DNA of 64,000 nt, taken from contig NZ_QMKH01000001.1 of assembly GCF_003290125.1 (NCBI RefSeq), positions 806,001 through 870,000 on the forward strand, in the 5' to 3' direction. The notes beneath the pieces are model-generated. The model was not told where the DNA came from, searched no databases, and worked only from the letters and a program-made list of their open reading frames with translations. Position 1 is the stretch's first letter, and the number at the start of each line of letters is the position of its first letter. The stretch comes from Microvirga flavescens (GTDB lineage Bacteria; Pseudomonadota; Alphaproteobacteria; Rhizobiales; Beijerinckiaceae). Shown in pieces: positions 44,503 through 51,808 of this stretch. The position numbers and the translations under genes were made by a program.

Positions 44503-44620
44503 GACACGTCCAGATACAAGAAGGCCGACCCTTGCATTGCAGAGGGGCCGGCCGTGTTGTTTCTTATATGTGCCATGTAACGCGTGGCGTCAAGCCACAA
44601 TTTCCTGCCTGGCGCGTTGG
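44503..44620. ncRNA. possible structured RNA between the Abi_2 and XRE genes
   Basis: The gap holds two hairpins: arms 44523-44531/44545-44553 (9 bp with one mismatch, G/C-rich) and 44584-44588/44594-44598 (5 bp, perfect, 5-nt loop). AbiF-type HEPN toxins are known in some bacteria to be held by an adjacent non-coding RNA. The position just upstream of the Abi_2 start fits such an RNA, but transcription and strand are unknown. Confidence 0.3.
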
Positions 44621-44884
44621 CTATTTCCTATCTCTAAACCGTACACCGGCCCCTCCTCCGTTCTCGGGGATGAACTGAAGGCCCGCATCTTCGAATGCCT
44701 TCACAATATCCGCAATCGTGCGGTCATAGGGCACCCGCTTGCCCGCCTCAAAGTCGGCTAGCGTCGCATTCGAGACCTTAGATCGTTCAGCTAGATCGCC
44801 TCGGCTCCAGTCTAACAAGGCACGAGCGGCGCGGCTTTGATGAGGGCTGATGTTTGATATTTTATATGACATGAGATATTTCAT
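44621..44884 (-). CDS. XRE-family regulator upstream of the Abi_2 gene
   Basis: An 87-aa helix-turn-helix protein (residues about 14-65: SRAARALLDWSRGDLAERSKVSNATLADFEAGKRVPYDRTIADIVKAFEDAGLQFI). It is of the small transcriptional regulator type often found in mobile elements. Starts at ATG 44884 or 44872. The region at and before its start contains three copies of a GATATTT repeat that it probably binds to repress itself. It is on the same strand as, and upstream of, the Abi_2 gene, and is divergent from the small-gene array at 44946. Confidence 0.85.
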   Translation of the reverse strand: MKYLMSYKISNISPHQSRAARALLDWSRGDLAERSKVSNATLADFEAGKRVPYDRTIADIVKAFEDAGLQFIPENGGGAGVRFRDRK

Positions 44885-44922
44885 CTTGACTTTGATTTAA
44901 CGTAAGATATTTTATCTGACAT
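44856..44922. promoter_or_regulatory. three iterated GATATTT-type operator repeats
   Basis: GATATTTTATMTGACAT occurs at 44856-44872 and 44906-44922, with a diverged copy at 44875-44890 (GATATTTCATCTTGAC). They span the start of the XRE gene and the 60 bp before the first gene of the plus-strand array, an arrangement expected for autoregulation and divergent control. Confidence 0.65.
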
Positions 44923-44945
44923 TGGATGAAATCACAAGGTTCCCA

Positions 44946-45269
44946 ATGTCACCCGCCGTTCTCACCGACCGCCTTCTCTTCATCTCCTCAGGTCGATTCA
45001 ATGTCTCGGCCATCATGCGAGAAGCTCACCGCCGCGCTCGTCGCGACCAATCCAAATTTGGATCGAGCTACCGGAACGAGCTTCGTCTTGCTCTCCGTGC
45101 TGTCTGGTCCGAAGCGAAGGGCGAAGCGCAGATTTATGAAATGCGCTGCCTTACCGCTGCAGCTGTCACACCGGGCACTGTGACAAGCCCCGGCGAATAT
45201 GCCGACACCTTTGAGCTTTGGGCCGTCGCAGCCCATCCATCTCTCCCCCACTCTGCAGTCGGAATGTAA
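44946..45269 (+). CDS. small phage-like protein of unknown function
   Basis: A 107-aa protein from ATG 44946 with an AAGG ribosome site; a TTG at 44922 is in frame. The central stretch RFNVSAIMREAHRRARRDQSKFGSSYRNELRLALRAVWSEAKGEA is the kind of conserved block found in short proteins of alphaproteobacterial plasmids and prophages, perhaps DNA-associated. No catalytic motif is recognisable. First gene of a plus-strand array running to 46409; its promoter overlaps the iterated operator of the divergent XRE regulator. Confidence 0.6.
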   Translation: MSPAVLTDRLLFISSGRFNVSAIMREAHRRARRDQSKFGSSYRNELRLALRAVWSEAKGEAQIYEMRCLTAAAVTPGTVTSPGEYADTFELWAVAAHPSLPHSAVGM

Positions 45270-45280
45270 GGAGCTTTCCC

Positions 45281-46006
45281 ATGACCAAAGCTATCTCTCG
45301 CCGTGCCCTAGTCTCGATTGCTTCGGCGGCTGCCCTGCCGGTCGGTTGCGTTCCGGTCTCGGTGTTAGCCTCAGAGCCTCACCCTGACGCGCAGCTACTT
45401 AACCTCAAGGGGCATTTCGACGAGGTGCTTACTGCCTTCCAGGCAGCAGACGCAAAATACGTCGAAGCAAAGGCTACCTATCAACGTCTCTGCGGCCCCA
45501 TGCCTCGCGAGCTTGCCGAGCCTATTGTCTGGCGTTGGAATGGCCCTCACCGTCTAGAAAAGCGCACTGTCCCTTGGGACGGGGTGTCATCTCAGAGCTC
45601 GGACCAGTGGACGGTCGATGGTCTCCAGCGACTTGTCCCGCGCTGGGAGGCGACGGGCGCGGAATATGCCGATCTAGTCAGCAAGGCGCGCAACCTTCTT
45701 ATCATCGCAGAGCGATGGGAGACCGCAAAGGCGAAGGCGCGTATCGAAAGCAGGCTTTCCTATTGGTACGAGCAACAAGACTCGTTCTGTGGTCCGCTCA
45801 GCGACTTGGTGGATGACATCAGAAGTTTGATTCCAAAGACCGTCGAAGGTTTGGCGGTGCACGCCCACGCAACTAAGCAATGGGGCTTTCCCTACCTATG
45901 GACGAAGCAAGACGCACCAGCCGAAGATGGCATTGCACACAATTTGGTGCTGTTGATTGATGGCGTCCTTGCTCTCGTCTCGCAGGAAGGGGGCGCTCAT
46001 GTCTAG
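45281..46006 (+). CDS. hypothetical protein with N-terminal twin-Arg-like leader
   Basis: A 241-aa protein from ATG 45281. The N-terminus (MTKAISRRALVSIASAAALPVGCVPVSVLA) resembles a Tat or Sec leader with the SRRALVS pair of arginines, though the family role is unknown. The rest is predicted helical (FDEVLTAFQAADAKYVEAKATYQRLC ... WETAKAKARIESRLSYWYEQQD). Its stop overlaps the next gene's start. I do not recognise a named domain. Similar short, helical proteins are common in rhizobial phage-like regions. Confidence 0.6.
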   Translation: MTKAISRRALVSIASAAALPVGCVPVSVLASEPHPDAQLLNLKGHFDEVLTAFQAADAKYVEAKATYQRLCGPMPRELAEPIVWRWNGPHRLEKRTVPWDGVSSQSSDQWTVDGLQRLVPRWEATGAEYADLVSKARNLLIIAERWETAKAKARIESRLSYWYEQQDSFCGPLSDLVDDIRSLIPKTVEGLAVHAHATKQWGFPYLWTKQDAPAEDGIAHNLVLLIDGVLALVSQEGGAHV

Positions 46007-46409
46007 AATGCTCTCTGCGATATCTCGCAGCTCATCAGATCCGATACTCGACGCTATTCGGGAGCATGTATTGGCCGCCGCTCGTCATGAGGCCGCTGTG
46101 TCCGCGTGCTCCGAGCTTGAGAGCCTAATTAGGGACACAAGTGCTTCCGCAGGCGAGTGTGGTCTATCGACTGCCGAGACATGGCGAGACCGGATGGCTT
46201 GGTCTGAGTACCGCGCCCTTCGCCGTTTGGTAACGACGTGTCCGACCACTCATGCTGGAGCGAACGCGCTTCTCACCTACGTGGTGAAATGGCATGAGGA
46301 AACGCAGCTCGCGTCAGAGGAGAGCGATCCTACGTTTCCGCTTCTGCGCACCCTTCAGAGCCTTTCCGCCTTTATGAGCCAGAAGGAGGACCTATCTCGC
46401 TCTCTTTGA
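45999..46409 (+). CDS. small helical hypothetical protein
   Basis: A 136-aa protein from ATG 45999, overlapping the preceding gene by 8 bp, which suggests translational coupling. It is predicted largely helical (ILDAIREHVLAAARHEAAVSACSELESLI) with no motif I recognise. The gene before it has the same leucine/alanine-rich helical character, so the pair may be partners. Followed by a 264-bp gap holding a repeated intergenic motif. Confidence 0.58.
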   Translation: MSRMLSAISRSSSDPILDAIREHVLAAARHEAAVSACSELESLIRDTSASAGECGLSTAETWRDRMAWSEYRALRRLVTTCPTTHAGANALLTYVVKWHEETQLASEESDPTFPLLRTLQSLSAFMSQKEDLSRSL

Positions 46410-46480
46410 GTTTCTTGAGTCCCTAAAAAGGGGAAGTTATTGGAGTTTCGAAGGCCGAAGAGCGCAAAAACCATACTGCG

Positions 46481-46514
46481 TTTTCGGAGCAGTACGCGCA
46501 TACGTGCGAGTATA
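46481..46514. repeat. intergenic direct repeat, copy 1
   Basis: Shares TTTTCGGAGCAGTACGCGC and then CGAGTATA with the second copy at 47569-47598, with four extra bases between. Each copy lies after a small gene of the array, so it may be a shared promoter, regulatory or recombination element. Confidence 0.6.
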
Positions 46515-46673
46515 GGCCATAAGAGCGGCCTGGGCGGGCTCGTTGAAACTGCCACTACATCAGTGATGCTTAACACTGGGGCACTTTCGGGCAGGTTCTT
46601 CTCCTAGGCTTGAGCTGCCTCGGGAAGGCCCTAAAGTGGGAGGCAATCGGCGGATCAAGTTTTGGAGCGATAC

Positions 46674-47219
46674 ATGCCCCTCCAGGTCGTCAGTGAACAG
46701 ACGGAGATAGAGCTTCGAAGGCGGGCGGACGCTGAGCACCTCAAAGCCTGCCTGAGGGAGTTGGCTGCCAACCTGCTTCGAATTGTGCGGGGCGCTGGTT
46801 CTCCCCTTTTGGCTCAGCAACTGGTCGAATGCACCAAGGCTTACAGCGGCTATTTCGATTCACATGGACACTATCCGCCCTTTCATGAAGTTCAGGCGTG
46901 TCTGAATCCTGAAAAGGCATTTGAGGAGCATCGCCCTTGGGTAACCGAAATAGATGAGGCAACCCGAACTAGATGGGATGAGGACGGAACCGCCGATAGG
47001 TCAGACGCTCTACAGACTATCCGAAAGGGTGCATTACAAGCTGTAGCCTCCATGCTCGTAGATCAGCTAGTCCAACAACAACGCGGAGACAGCGAATTGA
47101 TGTCGGGCGTTCGTGCCTTTGAATTGGCTCAGGAAAAGGCCCGAGCGTTCCATTCTCCGCCTTCCACTAAAAGGAAACAGAAGACCGGGAAGAGCTCTTC
47201 AAGCTCGCGAGCGAAATAA
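46674..47219 (+). CDS. helical hypothetical protein with basic Ser-rich tail
   Basis: A 181-aa protein from ATG 46674 behind GGAG. The N-terminal two thirds are predicted helical (TEIELRRRADAEHLKACLRELAANLLRIV) and include FDSHGHYPPFHEVQACL; the last 25 residues are basic and Ser-rich (PPSTKRKQKTGKSSSSSRAK), suggesting nucleic-acid binding. No named family seen. It is flanked on both sides by copies of a repeated intergenic sequence. Confidence 0.55.
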   Translation: MPLQVVSEQTEIELRRRADAEHLKACLRELAANLLRIVRGAGSPLLAQQLVECTKAYSGYFDSHGHYPPFHEVQACLNPEKAFEEHRPWVTEIDEATRTRWDEDGTADRSDALQTIRKGALQAVASMLVDQLVQQQRGDSELMSGVRAFELAQEKARAFHSPPSTKRKQKTGKSSSSSRAK

Positions 47220-47339
47220 CGGGGAGAGTTGCGAGGAAGTTTTGTCAGCCCCTAAAAAGCGAAGGAATCTAAGTCGCTCCGCTTCCGATACGAGGGTGCC
47301 TAAGTTACGCTAACCCCGCAACGCTCGTGAGGCCAGAAT

Positions 47340-47558
47340 ATGGAAATCAGCGTACTTATCGGCGTGATCCTAATGCCGTTGGCTTGGTGGATTCTCAGCG
47401 CAAGTAATAAAGCCCATCGTGAGGAAACAGGCGTCTCCGGCCCCTCTCGCAATGCGATGCGCACTATAAGACGGAATGCTAGAGAACAGGGCATTACCGA
47501 GGAAGCTGCGTATCAACAGTGGCTTGTGAGGAAGCAACGGCGGCGTAGTCAATCGTAG
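47340..47558 (+). CDS. small single-helix membrane protein
   Basis: A 72-aa protein: an N-terminal transmembrane helix (ISVLIGVILMPLAWWIL) and a basic cytoplasmic tail rich in Arg/Lys. It lies between the helical gene and the second intergenic repeat. Its reading frame is open and has a plausible start, but short length limits confidence. Function unknown. Confidence 0.45.
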   Translation: MEISVLIGVILMPLAWWILSASNKAHREETGVSGPSRNAMRTIRRNAREQGITEEAAYQQWLVRKQRRRSQS

Positions 47559-47951
47559 CCTCCCGAGTTTTTCGGAGCAGTACGCGCGCGCGAGTATAGA
47601 CAGTTGGGCCTCGCACCCTGGGCAGTTTGAAAAACAATCAAAGCAAATCAAACCTCGAGTGAAACCGCTTAGCTCTTGGGTTCTCTGGGGGGAGCCGTGC
47701 AGCCAAGGCGACCATTTTTCGTACGCCAACGCTATGTCTCTCCAAGCAGCCCTGCGCAGCCCGCTGCGTCAGTGGGGGGACGTGTAGGGCACTGGGGAGG
47801 TCTTTCAGCGGCATAAAATAGGAAATTACGTCACGTCTTGCTTATTGTGCTCGAATTTATGTCGCTCGAAAACTTGACCACAGGAATTTAAGACTCTGGA
47901 TCCCGCTTTAGAAACAGGTCGATATAGGTTCATATAACCCGAGAGGCCACA
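47559..47951. other. 393-bp region without a gene
   Basis: Apart from repeat copy 2, I see no reading frame with coding character on either strand. It probably includes the promoter of the AT-hook protein gene that follows, whose 5' end is AT-rich relative to the host. Confidence 0.45.
47569..47598. repeat. intergenic direct repeat, copy 2
   Basis: Second copy of the TTTTCGGAGCAGTACGCGC ... CGAGTATA sequence found at 46481-46514; the internal GC tract is four bases shorter. Confidence 0.6.
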
Positions 47952-48506
47952 ATGACTGAGTTTAATGAGTTCAAGCGTGGACGCGGACGTCCTAAGGGCG
48001 CTTCCCGTCTGAATGGAGCTGACAGCCTAACGCTGTCAAAGATTGCGGACTTGATCGTGGCCAATCCCATGCGGCCAACAACGGCTATGCGGCGGCTGAG
48101 CATATACGGCGAGGCGGATACTCGCCGGCTCCAGCGCAAATGGAAGAAAAGTGGTCCGCAGTGCCTAGAGGCAGCCAAGAAAAGACGGCAGAATGCCATC
48201 TTATCTTCGCAGCACGTTGTGACCTCTCTTGTGAGAGGGGTGCGGGATGTGACGAGCTATTTGGCTCCTGCCGTGGAGCGACTTCAAGAGTATATGAACA
48301 GTCCGAACATGCACAGACTGGTTGGACAGGCGCGGGCGTTCGTTGAAGGCCCCCAATTCCAACGCATGCAGGAGTTAGCGAATAGCCCCGCCATTAAACA
48401 ACTTCTTGAGAAGATGGATGACCCGAAGTTTCGGGAACAGATAGAGCAAATGCAACGGGCTGCCTATCGATTCTCTGAAACAGCGCTGAATCACCGCCCT
48501 TTTTGA
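47952..48506 (+). CDS. AT-hook protein near the island's right end
   Basis: A 184-aa protein. Residues about 9-16 (KRGRGRPKG) form a canonical AT-hook DNA-binding motif. A basic region (MRRLSIYGEADTRRLQRKWKKS) and helical segments follow. Small DNA-binding proteins near att sites often act in excision or regulation, but this one lacks the winged-helix pattern of classical excisionases. Its last gene position, 170 bp from the right att repeat, fits an accessory recombination or chromatin role. Inference only. Confidence 0.6.
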   Translation: MTEFNEFKRGRGRPKGASRLNGADSLTLSKIADLIVANPMRPTTAMRRLSIYGEADTRRLQRKWKKSGPQCLEAAKKRRQNAILSSQHVVTSLVRGVRDVTSYLAPAVERLQEYMNSPNMHRLVGQARAFVEGPQFQRMQELANSPAIKQLLEKMDDPKFREQIEQMQRAAYRFSETALNHRPF

Positions 48507-48677
48507 AGCATTGAGCCAAACGCGAGCGCGAACGAACCTTGCTTACAAGGAAGCGTAACGGCGTCCAGAAGCAGCGCCAAGCGCGGCGGGTGACATTCGA
48601 AATCCTATTTGTTGCTTACCTATCGCTTACCCCGCGCATTCGGAGCGGAGCGAGCTAAACACTGAAATCCTTGGAAA

Positions 48678-48724
48678 AATGGCGCACCCGACACGATTCG
48701 AACGTGTGACCTTTGCCTTCGGAG
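48678..48724. repeat. right attachment repeat within tRNA-Arg (attR)
   Basis: Identical to 27663-27709. The repeat includes the anticodon loop through the CCA end of tRNA-Arg and two more bases. The element thus carried a copy of the tRNA 3' part that keeps the tRNA functional after integration. Confidence 0.92.
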
Positions 48725-48756
48725 GGCAACGCTCTATCCAGCTGAGCTACGGGTGC
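48680..48756 (-). tRNA. tRNA-Arg (anticodon CCG)
   Basis: The minus strand folds into a full cloverleaf: acceptor GCACCCG/CGGGTGC, D-arm with AGCTGGATA loop, anticodon stem TTGCC/GGCAA around CTCCGAA (anticodon CCG), T-arm ACACG/CGTGT with TTCGAAT loop, discriminator G and encoded CCA. 77 nt. It is the integration site of the neighbouring island. Confidence 0.96.
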
Positions 48757-49003
48757 TTGCGGCGCACGGCCTTGTGAATTCACTAGCCGATTGAGGGCGC
48801 AAGGGCAACCTCGCAAGGGGAGGGTCGCTAACGCCTTGGCAAGCGCGGATTTTCTGACGGGATGGGCCGGGCCGGGGTGTGGCCGTCTCAACCGTGTAAC
48901 CCCAAGGTAGGGGGTGGCAAGCCGGGGGCGACCTCTTGACAGGGGCGGCCGGCCCCGACTCAATGCCGCACCATAATTTCACAGATTGTTGGGGGAAATC
49001 AGG

Positions 49004-50194
49004 ATGCGGTTACCATACGTCATGGTCGGCGCTTTTGCCGGCCTTGTCACCGCCACGGCCGTCTCGGCCGCCGATATCAAGATTGCGCTGATCGCGGGCA
49101 AAACCGGGCCGCTCGAGGCCTATGCCAAGCAGACCGAGATCGGTTTCATGATGGGCCTTGAGTACCTGACCAAGGGCACCATGAACTGGCAGGGCCGCAA
49201 GGTCTCCGTGATCGTCAAGGACGACCAGCTCAAGGCCGACCTCGCCAAGACCCTGCTCGAGCAGGCCTATAACGACGACAAGGTGGATCTCGCCGTCGGC
49301 ACCACCTCCTCGGCTGCGGCGCTCGCCATGCTTCCGGTCGCCGAAGAGAGCGGCAAGGTCCTCATCGTCGAGCCGGCGGTGGCCGATGCCATCACGGGCG
49401 AGAAGTGGAACAAGTTCATCTTCCGCACCGGCCGCAACTCCACGCAGGACGCTTACGCCGCTGCCGCCGCTGTGCCGGAGACGGGCGATGTCACCATCGC
49501 GACGCTGGCGCAGGACTATGCCTTCGGCAAGGACGGCGTCGGTGCTTTGAAGAGCGCGCTCGCCGCCATCCGCCCGAACGCGAAGGTGGTGTTCGAGGAA
49601 TACGCGCCCCAGAACACGACGGATTTCACGGCTTCCGCGCAGCGCCTCTTCGACGCGCTGAAGGACAAGCCCGGCCGCAAGATCATCGAGATCATCTGGG
49701 CGGGCCCGCACCCGCTGCCGAAGATCGCGGATCTCAAGCCCGAGCGTTACGGCATCGAGATCGCGCCCGGCGGCAACATCCTGCCGGTCATGAAGCTCTA
49801 CAAGAACTATCCGGGCATGGAAGGCGCAGTCTATTACTACGCCGACTTCCCGAAGAATCCGATGAACGAGTGGTTCGTCGCCGAGCACAAGAAGCGCTAC
49901 GGCGCGCCGCCGGACTTCTTCACGGCGGGCGGCTTCTCGGCGGCCTCCGCCGCGCTCACCGCCATCGAAAAGGCGGGCGGCACCGACACGGACAAGCTGA
50001 TTTCGGCGATGGAAGGCATGACCTTCGAAACGCCGAAGGGCCCCATGACCTTCCGCAAGGAGGATCACCAGGCCCTGCAGGTGATGTACCACTTCAAGGT
50101 CAAGGCGGACGGCAAGGACGAGAACGACCTGCTCGACCTCGTCGCCACCATCCCGGCCGAGAAGCTGCCGATTCCGGTGCGCAACAAGCGCTGA
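49004..50194 (+). CDS. branched-chain amino acid/amide ABC transporter substrate-binding protein
   Basis: A 396-aa periplasmic protein (start ATG 49004; SD GGGGGAAA upstream) with a Sec signal (VMVGAFAGLVTATAVSAA). The mature part begins DIKIALIAGKTGPLEAYA and has the type I periplasmic-binding fold of the LivJ/HAAT family (peripla_BP_6): VDLAVGTTSSAAALAMLPVAEE and PGRKIIEIIWAGPHPLPKIAD. The ligand may be an amino acid, urea or amide; not readable here. Followed by a hairpin terminator then the two ATPases and two permeases. Confidence 0.9.
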   Translation: MRLPYVMVGAFAGLVTATAVSAADIKIALIAGKTGPLEAYAKQTEIGFMMGLEYLTKGTMNWQGRKVSVIVKDDQLKADLAKTLLEQAYNDDKVDLAVGTTSSAAALAMLPVAEESGKVLIVEPAVADAITGEKWNKFIFRTGRNSTQDAYAAAAAVPETGDVTIATLAQDYAFGKDGVGALKSALAAIRPNAKVVFEEYAPQNTTDFTASAQRLFDALKDKPGRKIIEIIWAGPHPLPKIADLKPERYGIEIAPGGNILPVMKLYKNYPGMEGAVYYYADFPKNPMNEWFVAEHKKRYGAPPDFFTAGGFSAASAALTAIEKAGGTDTDKLISAMEGMTFETPKGPMTFRKEDHQALQVMYHFKVKADGKDENDLLDLVATIPAEKLPIPVRNKR

Positions 50195-50241
50195 TCCGTT
50201 GCGCAGGGCTTCAAGCCATGCGCACGTGCAAGAAACAAAAG

Positions 50242-50273
50242 AACCCGGCCGGCTGAATGCCGGTCGGGTTTTT
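50242..50273 (+). terminator. hairpin between the substrate-binding and ATPase genes
   Basis: A 12-bp stem (one G-T wobble; arms 50242-50253 and 50259-50270) with a 5-nt loop and a following T run. It can attenuate transcription so the abundant binding protein exceeds the membrane components. Confidence 0.82.
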
Positions 50274-50310
50274 CCGCCCTATCCGAGGGATAGCTTACCA
50301 AGGGAAGCTC

Positions 50311-51090
50311 ATGGCTTCTGCATCAAACCCGACGCCCGCGCTGGAAACGCGCGGGCTTACGATTCGCTTCGGCGGCCATGTGGCCGTCAATGCCGTTTCA
50401 TGCGCATTTCAGCCCGGCACGCTCACGGCCATCGTTGGCCCGAACGGTGCGGGCAAGACTACCTATTTCAACCTGATCTCCGGCCAGTTGAAGGCGACCG
50501 CGGGCTCGGTGCTGGTGGATGGCCGCGACATCACGCGCCTGCCCGCCTCCGCCCGCACTCATCGCGGGCTCGGGCGCGCGTTCCAGCTCACCAATCTCTT
50601 TCCGCAATTGACCGCGCTCGAGAACGTGCGGCTCGCGATCCAGAGCCGCGCGGGCGCCGGCTGGTCCATGTTCAACATCTGGGACACGCGCCGCGACCTC
50701 ATCGAGGAAGCGGAGGCCATGCTCGAGACGGTGCATCTTGCCGACAAGCGGCACCTTTCGCCCAAGACCCTCTCGCACGGCGACCAGCGCAAGCTCGAAG
50801 TGGCGCTGCTCATGGCGCTCGATCCGAAGATCTACATGTTCGACGAGCCGACGGCGGGCATGAGCGTGGACGAGGTTCCGACCGTTCTCGAACTCATCCA
50901 CCAGATCAAGGCGCGAGGCGATCGCACCATCCTGCTCGTGGAGCACAAGATGGACGTGGTGCGCTCGCTCGCCGACCGCATCATCGTTCTGCACAACGGC
51001 GCGCTCGTCGCGGATGGCGAACCTGCGAGCGTGATCGCCTCGCCCATCGTGCAGGAGGCCTATCTCGGTCTGGAGGCCGCTCATGACTGA
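50311..51090 (+). CDS. HAAT-family ABC transporter ATPase (LivG-like)
   Basis: A 259-aa ATPase from ATG 50311 with SD AAGGGAAG. Walker A GPNGAGKT, the signature LSHGDQRKLE (a His-containing variant of LSGGQ), Walker B YMFDEPTAGMS, and a switch His in LVEHKMDVV are all present. It pairs with the LivF-like ATPase, overlapping its start by 8 bp. Confidence 0.93.
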   Translation: MASASNPTPALETRGLTIRFGGHVAVNAVSCAFQPGTLTAIVGPNGAGKTTYFNLISGQLKATAGSVLVDGRDITRLPASARTHRGLGRAFQLTNLFPQLTALENVRLAIQSRAGAGWSMFNIWDTRRDLIEEAEAMLETVHLADKRHLSPKTLSHGDQRKLEVALLMALDPKIYMFDEPTAGMSVDEVPTVLELIHQIKARGDRTILLVEHKMDVVRSLADRIIVLHNGALVADGEPASVIASPIVQEAYLGLEAAHD

Positions 51091-51808
51091 CGCGACCCTC
51101 GTTCTCGATGGCGTCCACACGCATATCGGCCCCTATCACATTCTCCACGGCGTCTCATTCGCGGTGCCGAAGGGCGAACTGACGATGCTGCTCGGCCGCA
51201 ACGGCGCGGGCAAGTCGACGACTTTGCGCACCATCATGGGCCTGTGGCAGGCTTCCGCCGGCAAGATCCTGTTCGAAGGCCGCGAGATCACGCGGCAGGA
51301 AACGCCGGACATCTCGCGCAGCGGCATTGCCTACGTGCCGGAATCGATGGGCATCTTCGCCGGTCTCACCGTGCAGGAAAATCTTGTGCTCGCCGCCCGC
51401 AGCGGCGCCATCGACAAGAACCGGCTCGACTGGATCTTGAGCCTCTTTCCGGCGCTCAAGCGTTTCTGGTCGCTGCCTGCGGGCAATCTCTCCGGCGGGC
51501 AGAAGCAGATGCTGGCGATCAGCCGCGCCATCATCGAGCCGCGCAGCCTTCTTCTCATCGACGAGCCCACCAAGGGTCTCGCGCCGGTGATGATCCGCTC
51601 CATGATCGAGGCCTTCAAGGCCTTGAAGGAGGCGGGCGAGACCATTCTTCTCGTCGAGCAGAATTTTCACGCGGCGTCCGTGCTTGGCGACAGCGTCGTG
51701 GTGATCGACGACGGCAAGGTCGTGCATCGCGGCGCGATGGCGGAACTCGTCACGGACCGGACCCTTCAGCAGAACCTGCTCGGCCTCAGCCTGGATGCGC
51801 ATCAATGA
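51083..51808 (+). CDS. HAAT-family ABC transporter ATPase (LivF-like)
   Basis: A 241-aa ATPase with Walker A GRNGAGKST, signature LSGGQKQML, Walker B LLLIDEPTKGLAP and the C-terminal LVEQNFHAA. It overlaps the preceding gene by 8 bp and the following permease by 4 bp, so the cluster is probably translationally coupled. Partner of the LivG-like ATPase in the same importer. Confidence 0.93.
   Translation: MTDATLVLDGVHTHIGPYHILHGVSFAVPKGELTMLLGRNGAGKSTTLRTIMGLWQASAGKILFEGREITRQETPDISRSGIAYVPESMGIFAGLTVQENLVLAARSGAIDKNRLDWILSLFPALKRFWSLPAGNLSGGQKQMLAISRAIIEPRSLLLIDEPTKGLAPVMIRSMIEAFKALKEAGETILLVEQNFHAASVLGDSVVVIDDGKVVHRGAMAELVTDRTLQQNLLGLSLDAHQ

Noticed and set aside
26046-48756. CRISPR array in the defence region
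   Set aside because: No run of regularly spaced direct repeats was found; the repeats present are operators, att sites or intergenic duplications.
48655-48982. Short minus-strand frames overlapping the tRNA
   Set aside because: They coincide with tRNA-Arg and its upstream region; no coding evidence.
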